Below, piece after piece: positions 25,819-36,066 of a DNA stretch of 64,000 bases. How positions within the stretch are numbered: position 1 is the first letter of the stretch; each line of letters opens with the position of its first letter. Source of the stretch: Embiotoca jacksoni. Taxonomy: Eukaryota > Chordata > Actinopteri > Embiotocidae. The notes beneath the pieces were generated by a model. It ran no database searches. It worked only from the letters and a program-made list of their open reading frames with translations, and was not told the origin of the DNA. The position numbers were made by a program, and so were the translations under genes. Location of the stretch: NCBI GenBank assembly GCA_022577435.1, contig JAKOON010000023.1, positions 62,001 to 126,000 on the forward strand, read 5' to 3'.

Positions 25819-25836
25819 CGCGCGCGCGCGCGCGCG
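25819..25836. repeat. (CG)9 alternating tract
   Basis: Eighteen bases of pure CG next to alternating CA/TA sequence, a strong Z-DNA-forming pattern, about 140 bp inside the intron from the exon donor. Confidence 0.95.
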
Positions 25837-25972
25837 AGGAACATACACATAAGGCGAATGTTCTCTATCAAAATCATATGACAGGCGTGGTCATTGAATA
25901 AAAACGTTAAGGCCAGTTTGTTTCTGTCATTAGAGGCCAAACGCGTGAGAAAATGGGAAAAAAAAAATCTAC

Positions 25973-26240
25973 CTTATGGGGGTCGATGCGTATCCTCTCC
26001 TCTCCTTTATGCGGGCTCTCGGGCCACAGGTGATAGCTCGAGCCGTAGTTGGGGCTGTCTTTGCTGCTGTTGCTGCCAGTCGCAGACGAGTTCCCCGCGT
26101 ATGCCTGTTGTGTCACCGGGGGGGTTACGCGAGAGTCGCGGTTGTGTGGCTGCGCCTGATCGCCTTGCGCGGTGATCCTCCCAGACTTATTGCGGTCTTG
26201 TTCACAGTGCTGCGGACGCTGGGGACAGAGCCCCAGTGCG

Positions 26241-26278
<38 letters not shown>

Positions 26279-26399
26279 CTGTTGCAGCAGTGGAGCCTGG
26301 TGAGTCCTACATAGCTCTCCTGAGCCGCTGGCGCAGTAGTTGATAGGCAAACTGCTCCCCACCAGTAGCTGTTGCTGCGCTCGTAATTGTGGGATCTGT

Positions 26400-26434
<35 letters not shown>

Positions 26435-27262
26435 CAGGTCCTGAGTCTGAGACTCGAATGCTCTCCTGGCTTCGGTTGACTCACATACATTTAAAGAGCG
26501 CCCTTTCTGTGAGTTTGCACGGATTCCTTCAGGGGAGGGGTCCCTCTGTTGGAGTCTTAAATGACAGTGCTGTTGCTGTTGCTGCTGTTGCTGCTGCTGC
26601 TGTTGCTGCAACAACTGCCTGTGGTCTCGGTGCCCTCCTGCTCCTCCTCCTCCCCTGCAGCGTTCCACGATGCTTGCCTGTTGGTAATTATTGGCACTCC
26701 TTCGGAGACGACCGTCCCTTTTAGATTCCCGGGGAAAGAGCAGAGAGGAGGACGACGTTGGTGGCGGTGGTATAGGCGGCGGAAAAAGTGGGGAGGGTTG
26801 CGGTGGGAGAGGATCGACAGGAAGGGGCTGATTTTGAAAAAGGCTCGCCTCCTGCTCTGAAAAACTGCAGTGGCAGCTTGGAAAAACAGGCTGCTTCTCC
26901 GACTGCGGCGACTGCTGCTGCTGAGAACCGACCGGGGCCCAGGGATCCTGCTGCAGGTGCGCCGGCTGCCCGGTGCTGGGTTCACTGCCTCGGTGTGAAG
27001 CTCGCTGGGTGGTGTCGTAGCTCGCCAGAGGTAGAGGGTCGCCGCTGTGAACAGGTCTCCGAGAGGGCTGGCTCAAACAGGGGAGCTCCTGGAGGCTCTG
27101 GCGTTGAGCCGCGGTGGTCGGAGTGCGGTCTCGGTGGTGAGAAGAGGGCGGGGGCGGCAGGCTGAAAACAGGAGCGACTTGGTCTCGGCTCTGCTTGCTG
27201 TTTCCTTGCTTTTCGTCGGGGATTTGGTGCTGATGGACAGCTCCCGCGTACCGATGCCGCAT
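25973..27262 (-). CDS. kcnn1: Long polyglutamine-rich N-terminal exon of the SK channel (kcnn1)
   Basis: First coding exon of a long SK channel isoform, 430 codons, predicted cytoplasmic and disordered. From the ATG at 27260-27262: proline runs near residues 36-39 and 148-168, a GGGG stretch near 204-207, polyQ tracts at 219-231 (13 Q), 277-289 (13 Q) and 327-340 (Q3-E-Q10), then a Ser/Asn-rich part ending in KGEERIRIDPHK. The donor AAG|gtagat lies at 25973/25972 and is phase 0, so it joins in frame to the phase-0 acceptor of the S1 exon at 2975. The frame stays open upstream to an in-frame TGA at 27548-27550, with no ATG in between, so 27262 is the first usable start unless an upstream exon adds coding sequence. 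Long glutamine-rich N-termini are known for SK3 and SK2-L. The assignment to this gene rests on strand, phase and composition; no transcript was seen. Confidence 0.8.
26243..26284 (-). repeat. kcnn1: CAG repeat, polyQ tract 3 of the kcnn1 N-terminus
   Basis: On the coding strand the order is CAA CAG CAA GAG, nine consecutive CAG codons and a final CAA, giving Q3-E-Q10. The nine-codon pure CAG run is the least interrupted of the three tracts and so the most likely to vary in length. Confidence 0.9.
26396..26434 (-). repeat. kcnn1: CAG/CAA repeat, polyQ tract 2 of the kcnn1 N-terminus
   Basis: Thirteen glutamine codons, CAG with two CAA interruptions; the longest pure CAG run is six codons. 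In frame with the rest of the exon. Confidence 0.9.
26570..26608 (-). repeat. kcnn1: CAG/CAA repeat, polyQ tract 1 of the kcnn1 N-terminus
   Basis: Thirteen glutamine codons with four CAA interruptions, preceded by two leucines and followed by HCHL. In frame with the rest of the exon. Confidence 0.9.
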
Positions 27263-28117
27263 CCCCTTGATCGCCTCGTCTCGCTGTGGTTGCTCCTTTG
27301 CCGTGCAGAGCTCCGACACCCGTTCATTGCGATCAGTCCCAGCAGAATAGAACCGACTTGTATCATTGGTAGGTTTGACCAGGACCTGCCTTAAAACGTC
27401 ACCGTACAGCCAAAACACCGCCTTCGACTCAATATCGGTCCATTGCCTGCCATGCGCACAGGTTGCAGCGGATCGATCACTCCTTAAGGGTGTTAGGCTA
27501 TTACAAGAATGGCACTGTGGAGATGCAGAAAGGTGTTTAAATCCTGCTCACATGGTCGATCTTCTTAATCCACTGCGAACCTAATACATCGAGTTTGTCA
27601 ATGTTGCCATGACCACCCTGCATAATCAGAAATCACTTTTACTGCTACGTCACCCAAAAAGATCCCCTGGCCTGTCAAACACGATGCTTTGCCGAGATAC
27701 ATCCTGAACGTCACTTAGTTTTATGTCCAACTCTAAATGATTGCCTCCCCCCTCTTGTCAGATCTCCATAAAGTGTCAGCATTTTAAAATTCATGAGAGG
27801 GATAACAGCTAAATCACTCTGGACATCTATTTATCAAACACATTTCCATTTGTTGGCCAACAGAAACATATGAAATCAACAGGGCTGCAGCATTACCTCA
27901 TGCCATGCAGCCTATAAACCTTGCAGTATGGCATTCAATAATTTATATGCCTGGTTTTGTATTACCGGTCCGAAATATTGTGAATGGGTGCTGCATGCAC
28001 AGCCTGCAGTCGGCTCGCAGGCTGCCGTGTGTGTGATCCGCCGCTCGCCTCTGTTGCATGCGCTCAGTGTAACATAAAGGCTTTACTGTCACAGCAGTCA
28101 GGAAACCGGCTAGATGG

Positions 28118-28149
<32 letters not shown>

Positions 28150-28338
28150 GGTGGGCGCAGGCGGCACTGGCGCTCAGTTCGGGCACGAATGACTAAAATA
28201 GACTCTGTTGTCTCTGGACAACTGTCCATCAGATGTCTTTTGGTTTCATACAGCTGAGAGGGTGGTCCATCTAATAATAGCTTCGGTAAAAGGATAAATG
28301 AAAAAAATTAATTAAAAGTCTATGAAGCGCCCATGTGC
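27263..28338 (-). promoter_or_regulatory. Probable 5' UTR and promoter region of long kcnn1
   Basis: Sequence directly upstream of the long-exon ATG. The reading frame stays open to a TGA at 27548-27550. CG dinucleotides are frequent from about 26000 to 27550 and thin out afterwards, as in a promoter CpG island overlapping exon 1. No TATA box was identified. The transcription start is not determined. Confidence 0.4.
28127..28149. repeat. (GA)n microsatellite
   Basis: Short pure GA run upstream of the kcnn1 long exon. Confidence 0.9.
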
Positions 28339-29087
28339 ACTGATGGGGAGTAACTACACGAGTAGCTGGTTAGATGTAACTTGTACATAGTTACATGTAG
28401 CCTAGTTAAATCAAATAAATCACACACTTGTAACCAGTTACATTTATTGACATCAACTATTACATTAAATCACAGTTATTCAAAATGTTGGTGATTACAA
28501 AGGGGTTACATCTGAATATATTCTTTGCAGAATATAATGTTAATCCTGTTGCTTTTCTTTTTGCTGAGCGGGAACGTTTTCTGTCTAGGACAGGCTCAAC
28601 TCATCTGAACATACATGCTCTCAAATTTCGATTTTTGTTTTTCATTGGTTGTCTCAATTTAATTTGTAAACACACCGAGGTGTTTGGCCATTTCTTTGGA
28701 GAAGAGGAGGAGATAGTTAAAAAGAGTCATTCATGAAACCTGTGAACAGTACACAGCCCTTTTGATACTTTTATCATCACTAAGCATGGACCTGAATGTA
28801 GTCTTGGTTTGAGGTTGCGGGAACATTTTTCCTCTACTGCAGTCCGTTTTGGTGGTTGTGCTTTAAATCTCAATTTAAGTTATATAAAATAACTTTTAAT
28901 AAACATTTGAAGATAATCTGTGTTAATTACTTTTGGGAGGTTTACACTGCTTAGTTCACATGTTTCAGTAATCATGAACTATTCAAATGTAATGAGTTAC
29001 ATTACTTTGATGAAGTAATTAAAACAGTTACATTACTTATTACATTTCTATCAGGGTAACTTGTAATTTAAAATTTCCCAATACTGC
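28339..29087. mobile_element. GTTAC-rich nonautonomous DNA-transposon-like element
   Basis: It begins near gatggggagtaactac and ends near gtaatttaaaatttcccaat-actg. Between lie many GTTAC/GTAAC blocks at both ends (tagttacatgta; gagttacattactttgat). This is the pattern of a widespread fish repeat with gtaact-rich terminal regions. No transposase frame is present. Boundaries are approximate. Confidence 0.5.
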
Positions 29088-29339
29088 CCAGAGAGTGTAA
29101 ACGTTTTACTTGCTGTGGGAACGATTGTATAAGACTGAAGGGTTGTGGACAAAATGTGCAATCCTCTCTGTAGACAGTGTTTCCATGCTGAGCTGAGGGA
29201 TGGTAACATGAAGAGGGAATTTCATTCTAAAAAAGACTAACTTTTGAAGACCCCTTCCCTTGATTTAGTAAAACCCCTAAATCCTGTTGTTTTGGCTGAA
29301 CTTTAAGACAAACGAGTGGTAAGTTAACTACACAAGTTA

Positions 29340-30855
29340 GTTAAAAGAGTATTCAGGTACTTTAATTAAGTAAAAGTACTGTTACGATCCTTCCCTTTCT
29401 GTGTGCTGTGGCTCAAGTGGTCTTTTCCTGTTGAGTTTGCAGTCGGGGAGGGCCGTTAAGGTAATGTGGTGGCATCTGTGTCGGCCTCTACCAGTGCTAC
29501 AAATACCAGCCTTGTTTCATTGTGTGTCTCTCTCTCCTAGGCTCCACATCTCCTGGTTTGGTTCGGTTGACTTTATCGTTCACCTTCAACACTTGCATCC
29601 ACCTTTCTCACTCATCCATGCGTTACATTCACCACTGATGCTACTCATCTTCACACCTCATGTTTCTTCTATAGTTTAACTTTGTTAACTTTAAATAAAA
29701 CTCTCCATTGGCATTTCAACCGGTCTCGTCTCCCTTCCTCTTCGTTACAAGCTTTGAGCCGGTTTGCGACAGTACTAATACCACAGTCAAAATACTCCAA
29801 TACTAAAAGTCCTGCATTCAAACCTTTGCATAAGGAAAAGTATGCAAGTATTATCAGCAAAATATACATAAGGTATCAAAAATACAGACTCCCTGTCAGT
29901 GTTTTACTTTATAGATGTTATGGATGACTATTACTCCTACATTAATGTTAATGTTGCATCTAATCTAAGCCAGTGCCAATCTAAATTACATTTACCATCA
30001 CTCTCCTCAACTGCATGCTAAAGTGTAAGGATGGAAATTTATAAAACTGGAATTCTTATCCCTCAGTAATTGTTAAGAGTATCTGCATTAATCTGTAAAC
30101 ACGATGACTTCATTCAGGGTGTTCAACACGTTAGCTATCTATGACAAAAAAATGTAGATTTGATATGTTATCTCTGAGGATAAATCTGGAACTGTAAACA
30201 AGCCCTGAGCTCAAATCATGGTGAAATATTTCACTCTAAAAGTGCAAATGTAAAATATGAGATGTTAGATATGCGTTGTGAAAATTGTTATTAAATGTTA
30301 TTGTTACTGTGCATTTCTGTATCAAACTGATGTTAAAGGTTGAGCAAATATTAATTGTTTTATATACTGCTGGGTAGTTTACGCTACAGAAATGCATCAT
30401 TCTCTATAAGATTATTATGTTTGTGTTGTCCTGTAACAACATCACCTCTTGAAAAAGTCAACTTTTCATGAGCTCAGACAAACGGTCCTGTTTTCAGCTT
30501 TTTGATGATAATGCATTTTCCAGCAAAAGAGTTTTTTAAACTGAGCTTAAAAAGTAGGACCTTTTTGTCAACCCATAAAGGAACGTTAAATCCTTGAGTT
30601 TATCAGAAAGATTCAAAATCAACACATTGACCACAAAGGGTTTTGAAGGACGGGCCGGGTATTAAAAAAAATGCAATCTGAAAAGCAACTAAAGGTGTCA
30701 GACAAATGTAGTGCAATAAAAAGTACATTATTTGCTTCTGAGATGTAGAAGAGTAGAAGGATGACATATCATAAAATTTATATTAGGCTATCAACTACAG
30801 TACTCAAATTAGGTATAAATCTTGAATAAATGTACTTATTTACATTCCAACACTG
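29340..30855. mobile_element. Old teleost DNA-transposon-like repeat split by the solo LTR
   Basis: The flanks of the LTR read ttaagtaaaa-gtac and gtac-taataccac, followed by aaaagtcctgcattcaaacc and agtattatcagcaaaat. The far end reads gtgcaataaaaagtacatta, tttgcttctgagatgtag and acttatttacattccaacac before position 30855. I recognise this as a common, highly repeated teleost sequence, here decayed. The left boundary is approximate and the middle (about 29950-30640) is too diverged to assign. Confidence 0.5.
29380..29771 (+). mobile_element. Solo LTR of an LTR retrotransposon
   Basis: 392 bp beginning TGTTACG and ending GCGACA (TG...CA ends), flanked by the 4-bp direct repeat gtac at 29376-29379 and 29772-29775. 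An AATAAA at 29694-29699 fits an LTR polyadenylation signal. No internal retroelement sequence is present, so this is a recombined solo LTR. It interrupts an older repeat whose two halves flank it. The superfamily (gypsy-like?) is not established. Confidence 0.65.
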
Positions 30856-33615
30856 CTGATGAGCCGATATAAATCTGTTTTCTTGTGTTTAGATCGGTCA
30901 CTGCTTGTTTGTGTCTGTTCAACACCTATGTCTGTAGGTGAAAAAGGAGATTGAATTGGGTGGATGATTGTTTGTTCTATCTTGTTCCATTTCTCTACTT
31001 ACTTGCTGTATACATTTTTATGTAAAGCCCACGCCTTTAGAAAGCTTTTTTTTCCCCATCGCACAGGCTCTGGAGATTTTGTCCACAACAGTCAGTACAA
31101 AGATGTGGAATAAAGCAAGCGCTCTTAAGACCAGTGGAAGTGCTGGATTTAAAACGAATTTTGCATTCTTTTCAGTTTTATGGCGTAATAAAGGGCCATT
31201 ATGTAAAAATATCGGCAAGAATAACACAAACACATCATTTTAGGACAAAAGGGAGAAGTGGAGCCTGAGCCAAAGAGACAGGAGGGGATGGCTATGAAGA
31301 GGGAGCCAACTTTTATATCATACATTAGCCATTCTTAATAAGTAATAATCCTTTCCTTAAAGCTGGCTCAGCCATTTGGAATTTTGATGGGTCTAAAAGA
31401 CTGCAGCGGTGGCACACTTTGCCTAACCAGTGGAAGAAAACTGTGGTACACGCTGTTTTATGCCTACGTGAAGTCCTTCAGGAATTTGGAGTGGATCTCA
31501 GGCCAAAGCTGCAATAGAAACCTGATCATTTTCATTAAGTAATTGGTCGCTGTGACCTGTGCAAGTTCCTTGGCAAGATGGAGTTTCATTTGCTAGTTTG
31601 GGAAGCAATGTTACTGCTTCCACATGAATAATTAAATCAAACTTTACAACTCTTGGACTCATACAAACACACATTCACCAATCGGCCGCAGACACCAAAG
31701 CCAACATTTTCTGTCCGTCTTGGTGTTTTTTCCCCCTTCTCCCCCTCTCTCGGTCAGTCCAGCCAATGTTAAAAGCGTATTGTGTGCCTCTGCCCCCGTC
31801 AGCTGCTGGAGGGAGAAGCAGCGGAAGATCTGTGACACTAAAATGGTAGAGGAGGAAACATGGAGGAGGCCAATGGCTGAAGCACGTAACATAGGAAGTA
31901 GATAAGAAGCCTGTAATTACAGAGAAAGAGAAAACCAACCAGGGCTAAGCAGGGAGATGTGTGAGAATCCATGTGTGCATGAGAGAAGGAGAGGGAGAAA
32001 CTGATAGTGTGCTCACTTGTATGTGTGCATGTGTGTGAGAGGAGACAGTACAGAGAAAGAGAGAGATATCTAAAAAGAGCAGGTGCGCCATCATAGAATA
32101 GATCAAAAGGGTTCTTTTGAAAAGAAGAGGAAAAAAGAAAACGTGTTGTACTGTGAAGTAAACCAAAAAATAATTACACACAGGTACAGAGATTAGCGTA
32201 TTATCTCAACACAGAATCATCTACACTGGAAGATAAGTCATACATGTGTTTATAATCTCTTCCCCTACAGATATTTGTCTGACTAAAGGCCGTATGGGTA
32301 GTCCCATGACGCTAACGATCTGAGGTATGGATTTAAGGGTTAAAATGATGTTACACTTTAATCTAATGTCTTTTGGGGTGCAGTTTAGTGAGAAAGTTTA
32401 TGCTTTTCTTCTGCCTTTTACATCACAAAGACAAGTTCATCATTGGTGCTCCAGCAGCTCAACCAACAGCTATTCTGAAGACGGGTGATAAAGGAAAGAG
32501 ATAAGCAATGGTTTTCAAAACACCTCTGCATGCTGTTTGTCTTTTCGATCATATGTGATGGCTGAGTCAAAGGCAGCCATCTTGAATTAGCCTGTCAATT
32601 CACTGCATGTCATTGCTATGGCTGTCATCTCACTCAACACTGACTTGCTGGAATAATGTCCCAAGGACTGAGTGATTGGTGCAGGAGAAACGCCAGCAGG
32701 CCTTGATACAGTGTTATGATCAGTGAATAATGTGACACATATTCGGTCGGACTGATGCAGCTGGCCTGTGCAAACGCTGATATGCTCCACGCGTGATGAA
32801 CTACCTGCGATCCTGAAGATAAGAGATGAGTCGTGACTCAACTCGGGCTGCGCTATCATCACACACTCGGTGCAGCCAGTGTGAGATGATACCAAAGGGG
32901 CAGGCTTGAAACAGCGCGTCTGGGAGATACAGGCTGCCAGCCGCAGCAGTGGCAGGGCCCTTTGCCCAATGGTGGAATTTATCTCTGACAGCTAAGATCA
33001 TTAGGTAGATTTGCTCAGGTACTCAAATGACAAAGCACCTTTGTCATCATTCAGGAGGAGGCAGGTACGGCAGGTCGTTGTTAAATATCAGCTGACGTGT
33101 TTGCATCCCTCCGTCCCGTAAATGGGTGGAAAGTCCTGCAAGGCGGACAACGGTGATGAAGTGTTTTCTATTACTGTCACAAACTCCGCCAAGGCGCGAG
33201 GAATGATGAAGTGGTCCATGCAGGCGGCAGCTGTAATGCACGGGCATGCCAGGTAACATCTGAGATGAAATGAAACGAGATGAGAGCAGATGAGATGAGA
33301 TAAGAAGAGATCCCATTTAACGAATTGAATGTGGGGATATTCAAGAAGCATCCTTGGTCATCCCAACACAAGGCCATAAACTTAGAGGAGCAGAAGATTC
33401 AATCTCAGAGGATGAACAAGAGGGCAATTAGTCACCTTAGTTCATACTAAACACCGTCCATGCAGACACAGACACCACCAATATGTAAAGGTGGTTTCTT
33501 CTTCACTTTTCAGGTAACAGCTGTCACTGGACAGTTCTATTAATTTACTGTAATAATAGATTTGATCTGTTTTTCAACTAGGAGATTATGACCGACAAGC
33601 GAGCGGCAGTCAACA

Positions 33616-34125
33616 GAGATGCCACACGTTGGTTTGTGAACTGCTGTTATGAGGCCTCGAGTTCGGATTTTGACCGTCACCATCTTGCTAGTTCAGTGCA
33701 GTTTGAAGCCAAAAGTGACCATATTTGGACGAGCTGGGGAGAAGCTGGCGGGGATGTGACTCGAAGCCCGATAACACTATGTCCCGCCCACCGACAGAAA
33801 CCTGACTACACCACAGGCCTGTCAATCAAACAGACACGCCCCAGAAACAGAGTTTTTTTTTTAAAGCTTATTTTCTAATTAATGACAGAATTATTTTTGA
33901 AAGGACCGCCAGAAAACTAATAAGATGGAGTGACTTTAGCTAGCAACACCAAATTTACTCGAGGAAAAAATATATTGATTTTCTATTTCATGAGAGAAGT
34001 TGAATGGGAGTCTATGGATCCAAAGATTATTGGAGCAAACGCCTAGTGGTCATCCATGGTATTGCAGTTTATTGCACTTTGCATTGCCCTAATTTTTCAG
34101 ACCCAGACTCTGTCCACTTTTATAT
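33616..34125 (+). repeat. Dispersed repeat A, copy 2
   Basis: Same orientation as copy 1, with the same blocks in the same order (gtgaccatatttggacgagc, acaggcctgtcaatcaaaca, tttcatgagagaagttgaat). A 96-codon reading frame here is an accident of the repeat. Confidence 0.75.
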
Positions 34126-34598
34126 CTGATGAAAACTCAAGGAAATATTGCATTGTCAGCCAGAAAGTATTTCCACAAAAATGTCAACTTAAGACAACTT
34201 AAAAAACACATTTTTAAATCTTCATATAGATGTGGCAATTACTGCCTTTTAACTCTTTTATCTCCCCATGAGACGTTATATCATTAAGCTTTAAAACACT
34301 GCACACGTCACACTGTCTTCTACCTCTGATCAAGGTATAGCAGTGTGAATGCAGCAATCACAGAATTGTCCCCGGATTTTATTTCAAGCGGGTTGGACAT
34401 GACATCTTCTTGCTTCACAACAACAACAAACACATGCCTTGTTTTGTCTGGCACTGCGTTGGCAGAAGCACTGGACCATCAACCTCTCTTCACAGAGCAC
34501 AATATTGTCACTGCATTAAACTGAGCAGCTGATGATGAGGGGAAGTGAAGAGAACAAAGGGAAAGAGAGAAAAAAAAAATCAGGGCATGGTTCATTTA

Positions 34599-34600
<2 letters not shown>

Positions 34601-34687
<87 letters not shown>
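34601..34687. repeat. (GT)n microsatellite
   Basis: 87 bp of pure GT, 100 bp before the perfect 21-bp inverted repeat at 34787. Confidence 0.98.
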
Positions 34688-34693
<6 letters not shown>

Positions 34694-34786
34694 GTACACT
34701 ATCTGTGTGCCCCTCCGCATACGTGCAAAGATGTGACGTCCTGCCTAGGTGTGTGCGTGTTCAAAACATGTGCGCCTCAGGGCGTG

Positions 34787-34840
34787 TGGTCGTGCATCAG
34801 CGTGCACTTGCGATTGCATGTGCACGCTGATGCACGACCA
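34787..34840. repeat. Perfect 21-bp inverted repeat (hairpin)
   Basis: A left arm at 34787-34807 and a right arm at 34820-34840 are exact reverse complements, separated by 12 nt (ttgcgattgcat). The arms contain cgtgcatcagcgtgcac. It begins 100 bp after the (GT)n tract ending at 34687. Possible cruciform or stem-loop; no transcript evidence. Confidence 0.9.
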
Positions 34841-36033
34841 ACCGTGTGGGCGGACGGGACCCGCGTCTGACAAGAGAGGCTCAGTTTGTCCGGTTGTAAA
34901 ATATGGTGATGAGCGATAGAGAGGAGAAAGCTCATCACTGATGCAAAGGTTCAAAGACTTGGTCGCCGTCTCATCATCAGAGACGCAACAAACACAAAGG
35001 AGATGACCAACTGACCCCCTCATATTCCCCACCAGCAGGCAGAGATGGGCTGTACACTACTCTATGAAGGACAAAGCTTAGGAAACCTCCTTTGTGGAGA
35101 GAACACACACTTCACCGTCTTTCCCACTCAACTTGATCACTTCACAGCATCTGCAGAAAATAGTAGAATCACTGGCAATCAGACTACAATACAGGGAATA
35201 CCCCTTCATATAGCACACACAAAGGGTCCATTTCTGCTTTCACAAGCTGTAGCTACATGTCAGGTAAAATCCATCTGTGCAAAGAAAAGTCACAAACGAG
35301 TGCTTTTAGGTGTGAAAATGCAAATGAAGTGGGTTATAAATGTTATTAGTTGCAATTTCATCATGTAAGCCGTTCAAACTCCCCTCTTTTTTTTAACTAA
35401 TAGAAAAGAATGAACTGAAAGGCAAGGAAATGAGGAAAAGAGAGAAGGGAAAGACATACCTTTTATCTGATGGAGGTTGCACAGCCGCTCTCCTTTCAGA
35501 AGACACATCAACGATGATTGTAAATGACAGCAAGAAAATCAATAGTCTCTTACTAAGAATAGGGGCTCTCCCAGTCATTGCAGTCTCCTGTCGCTTGTGG
35601 CATGGAATCACGGAGAAGACACGCTCTGAAATTTTGCAAGCACATGCTCAGCTCATTGTTACTAGCTATTGGCTGCTCCCTCTTCTTTCCTCCCTCTTCC
35701 CCAACTGTTTGTGCTCTGATGAAACCCCATTTCTGCTATGGAAAGACTTTTATTATTATCATAGCCCACATTTTGTTTTATTTTATTTCATTTTATTACC
35801 TTGCGTGCACAGTGAATTCTCATTCCCACCCCGAGACGGAATTCATGATACGAGGGGCGTTTAATATGATTTAGAGGAGATCAATACAATTTGGACTTTT
35901 ATCAACGCCGGGCGATAAAATAAAATCTGACATGGTGTGGGTTTTGTGAGGGAAAAAAAACCTCTGATGGGAGCTGTGACAAATCAAGAAAACCACTGAA
36001 GGGGGGTTTATGACCTTGTGTGAGCTGACGTTT

Positions 36034-36066
36034 CCCCCCCCCCCCTCCCCCCCCCCCCCCCCCCCC
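36034..36066. repeat. Poly-C tract
   Basis: Runs of 12 and 20 C separated by one T, followed by a purine-rich (GGA/GAA) stretch at about 36165-36320. The minus strand is G-quadruplex-prone. Frames across it give only Gly or Ser runs. Confidence 0.97.

Larger units (their letters stand above)
2976..25972 (-). other. Large (about 23 kb) kcnn1 intron
   Basis: Separates the long N-terminal exon from the S1 exon. Apart from the listed repeats, hairpin and transposons, no supported coding exon was found on either strand. Unassigned blocks of ordinary sequence complexity without obvious repeat character occur at about 4140-4470, 19010-19150 and 23500-23700. An alternative promoter for the short isoform is expected here but could not be placed. 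Confidence 0.6.

Noticed and set aside
25976..26860. Plus-strand frames with leucine or alanine runs over the long kcnn1 exon
   Set aside because: They are antisense readings of the CAG repeats (CTG = Leu, GCT/GCA = Ala) with no splice sites or family match.
27263..27418. Extension of the long kcnn1 exon to a start at 27418 (503 codons)
   Set aside because: The codon at 27416-27418 is GTG, not ATG, and there is no in-frame ATG up to the TGA at 27548. The first ATG is at 27262. Residues after 25973 are intron read-through.
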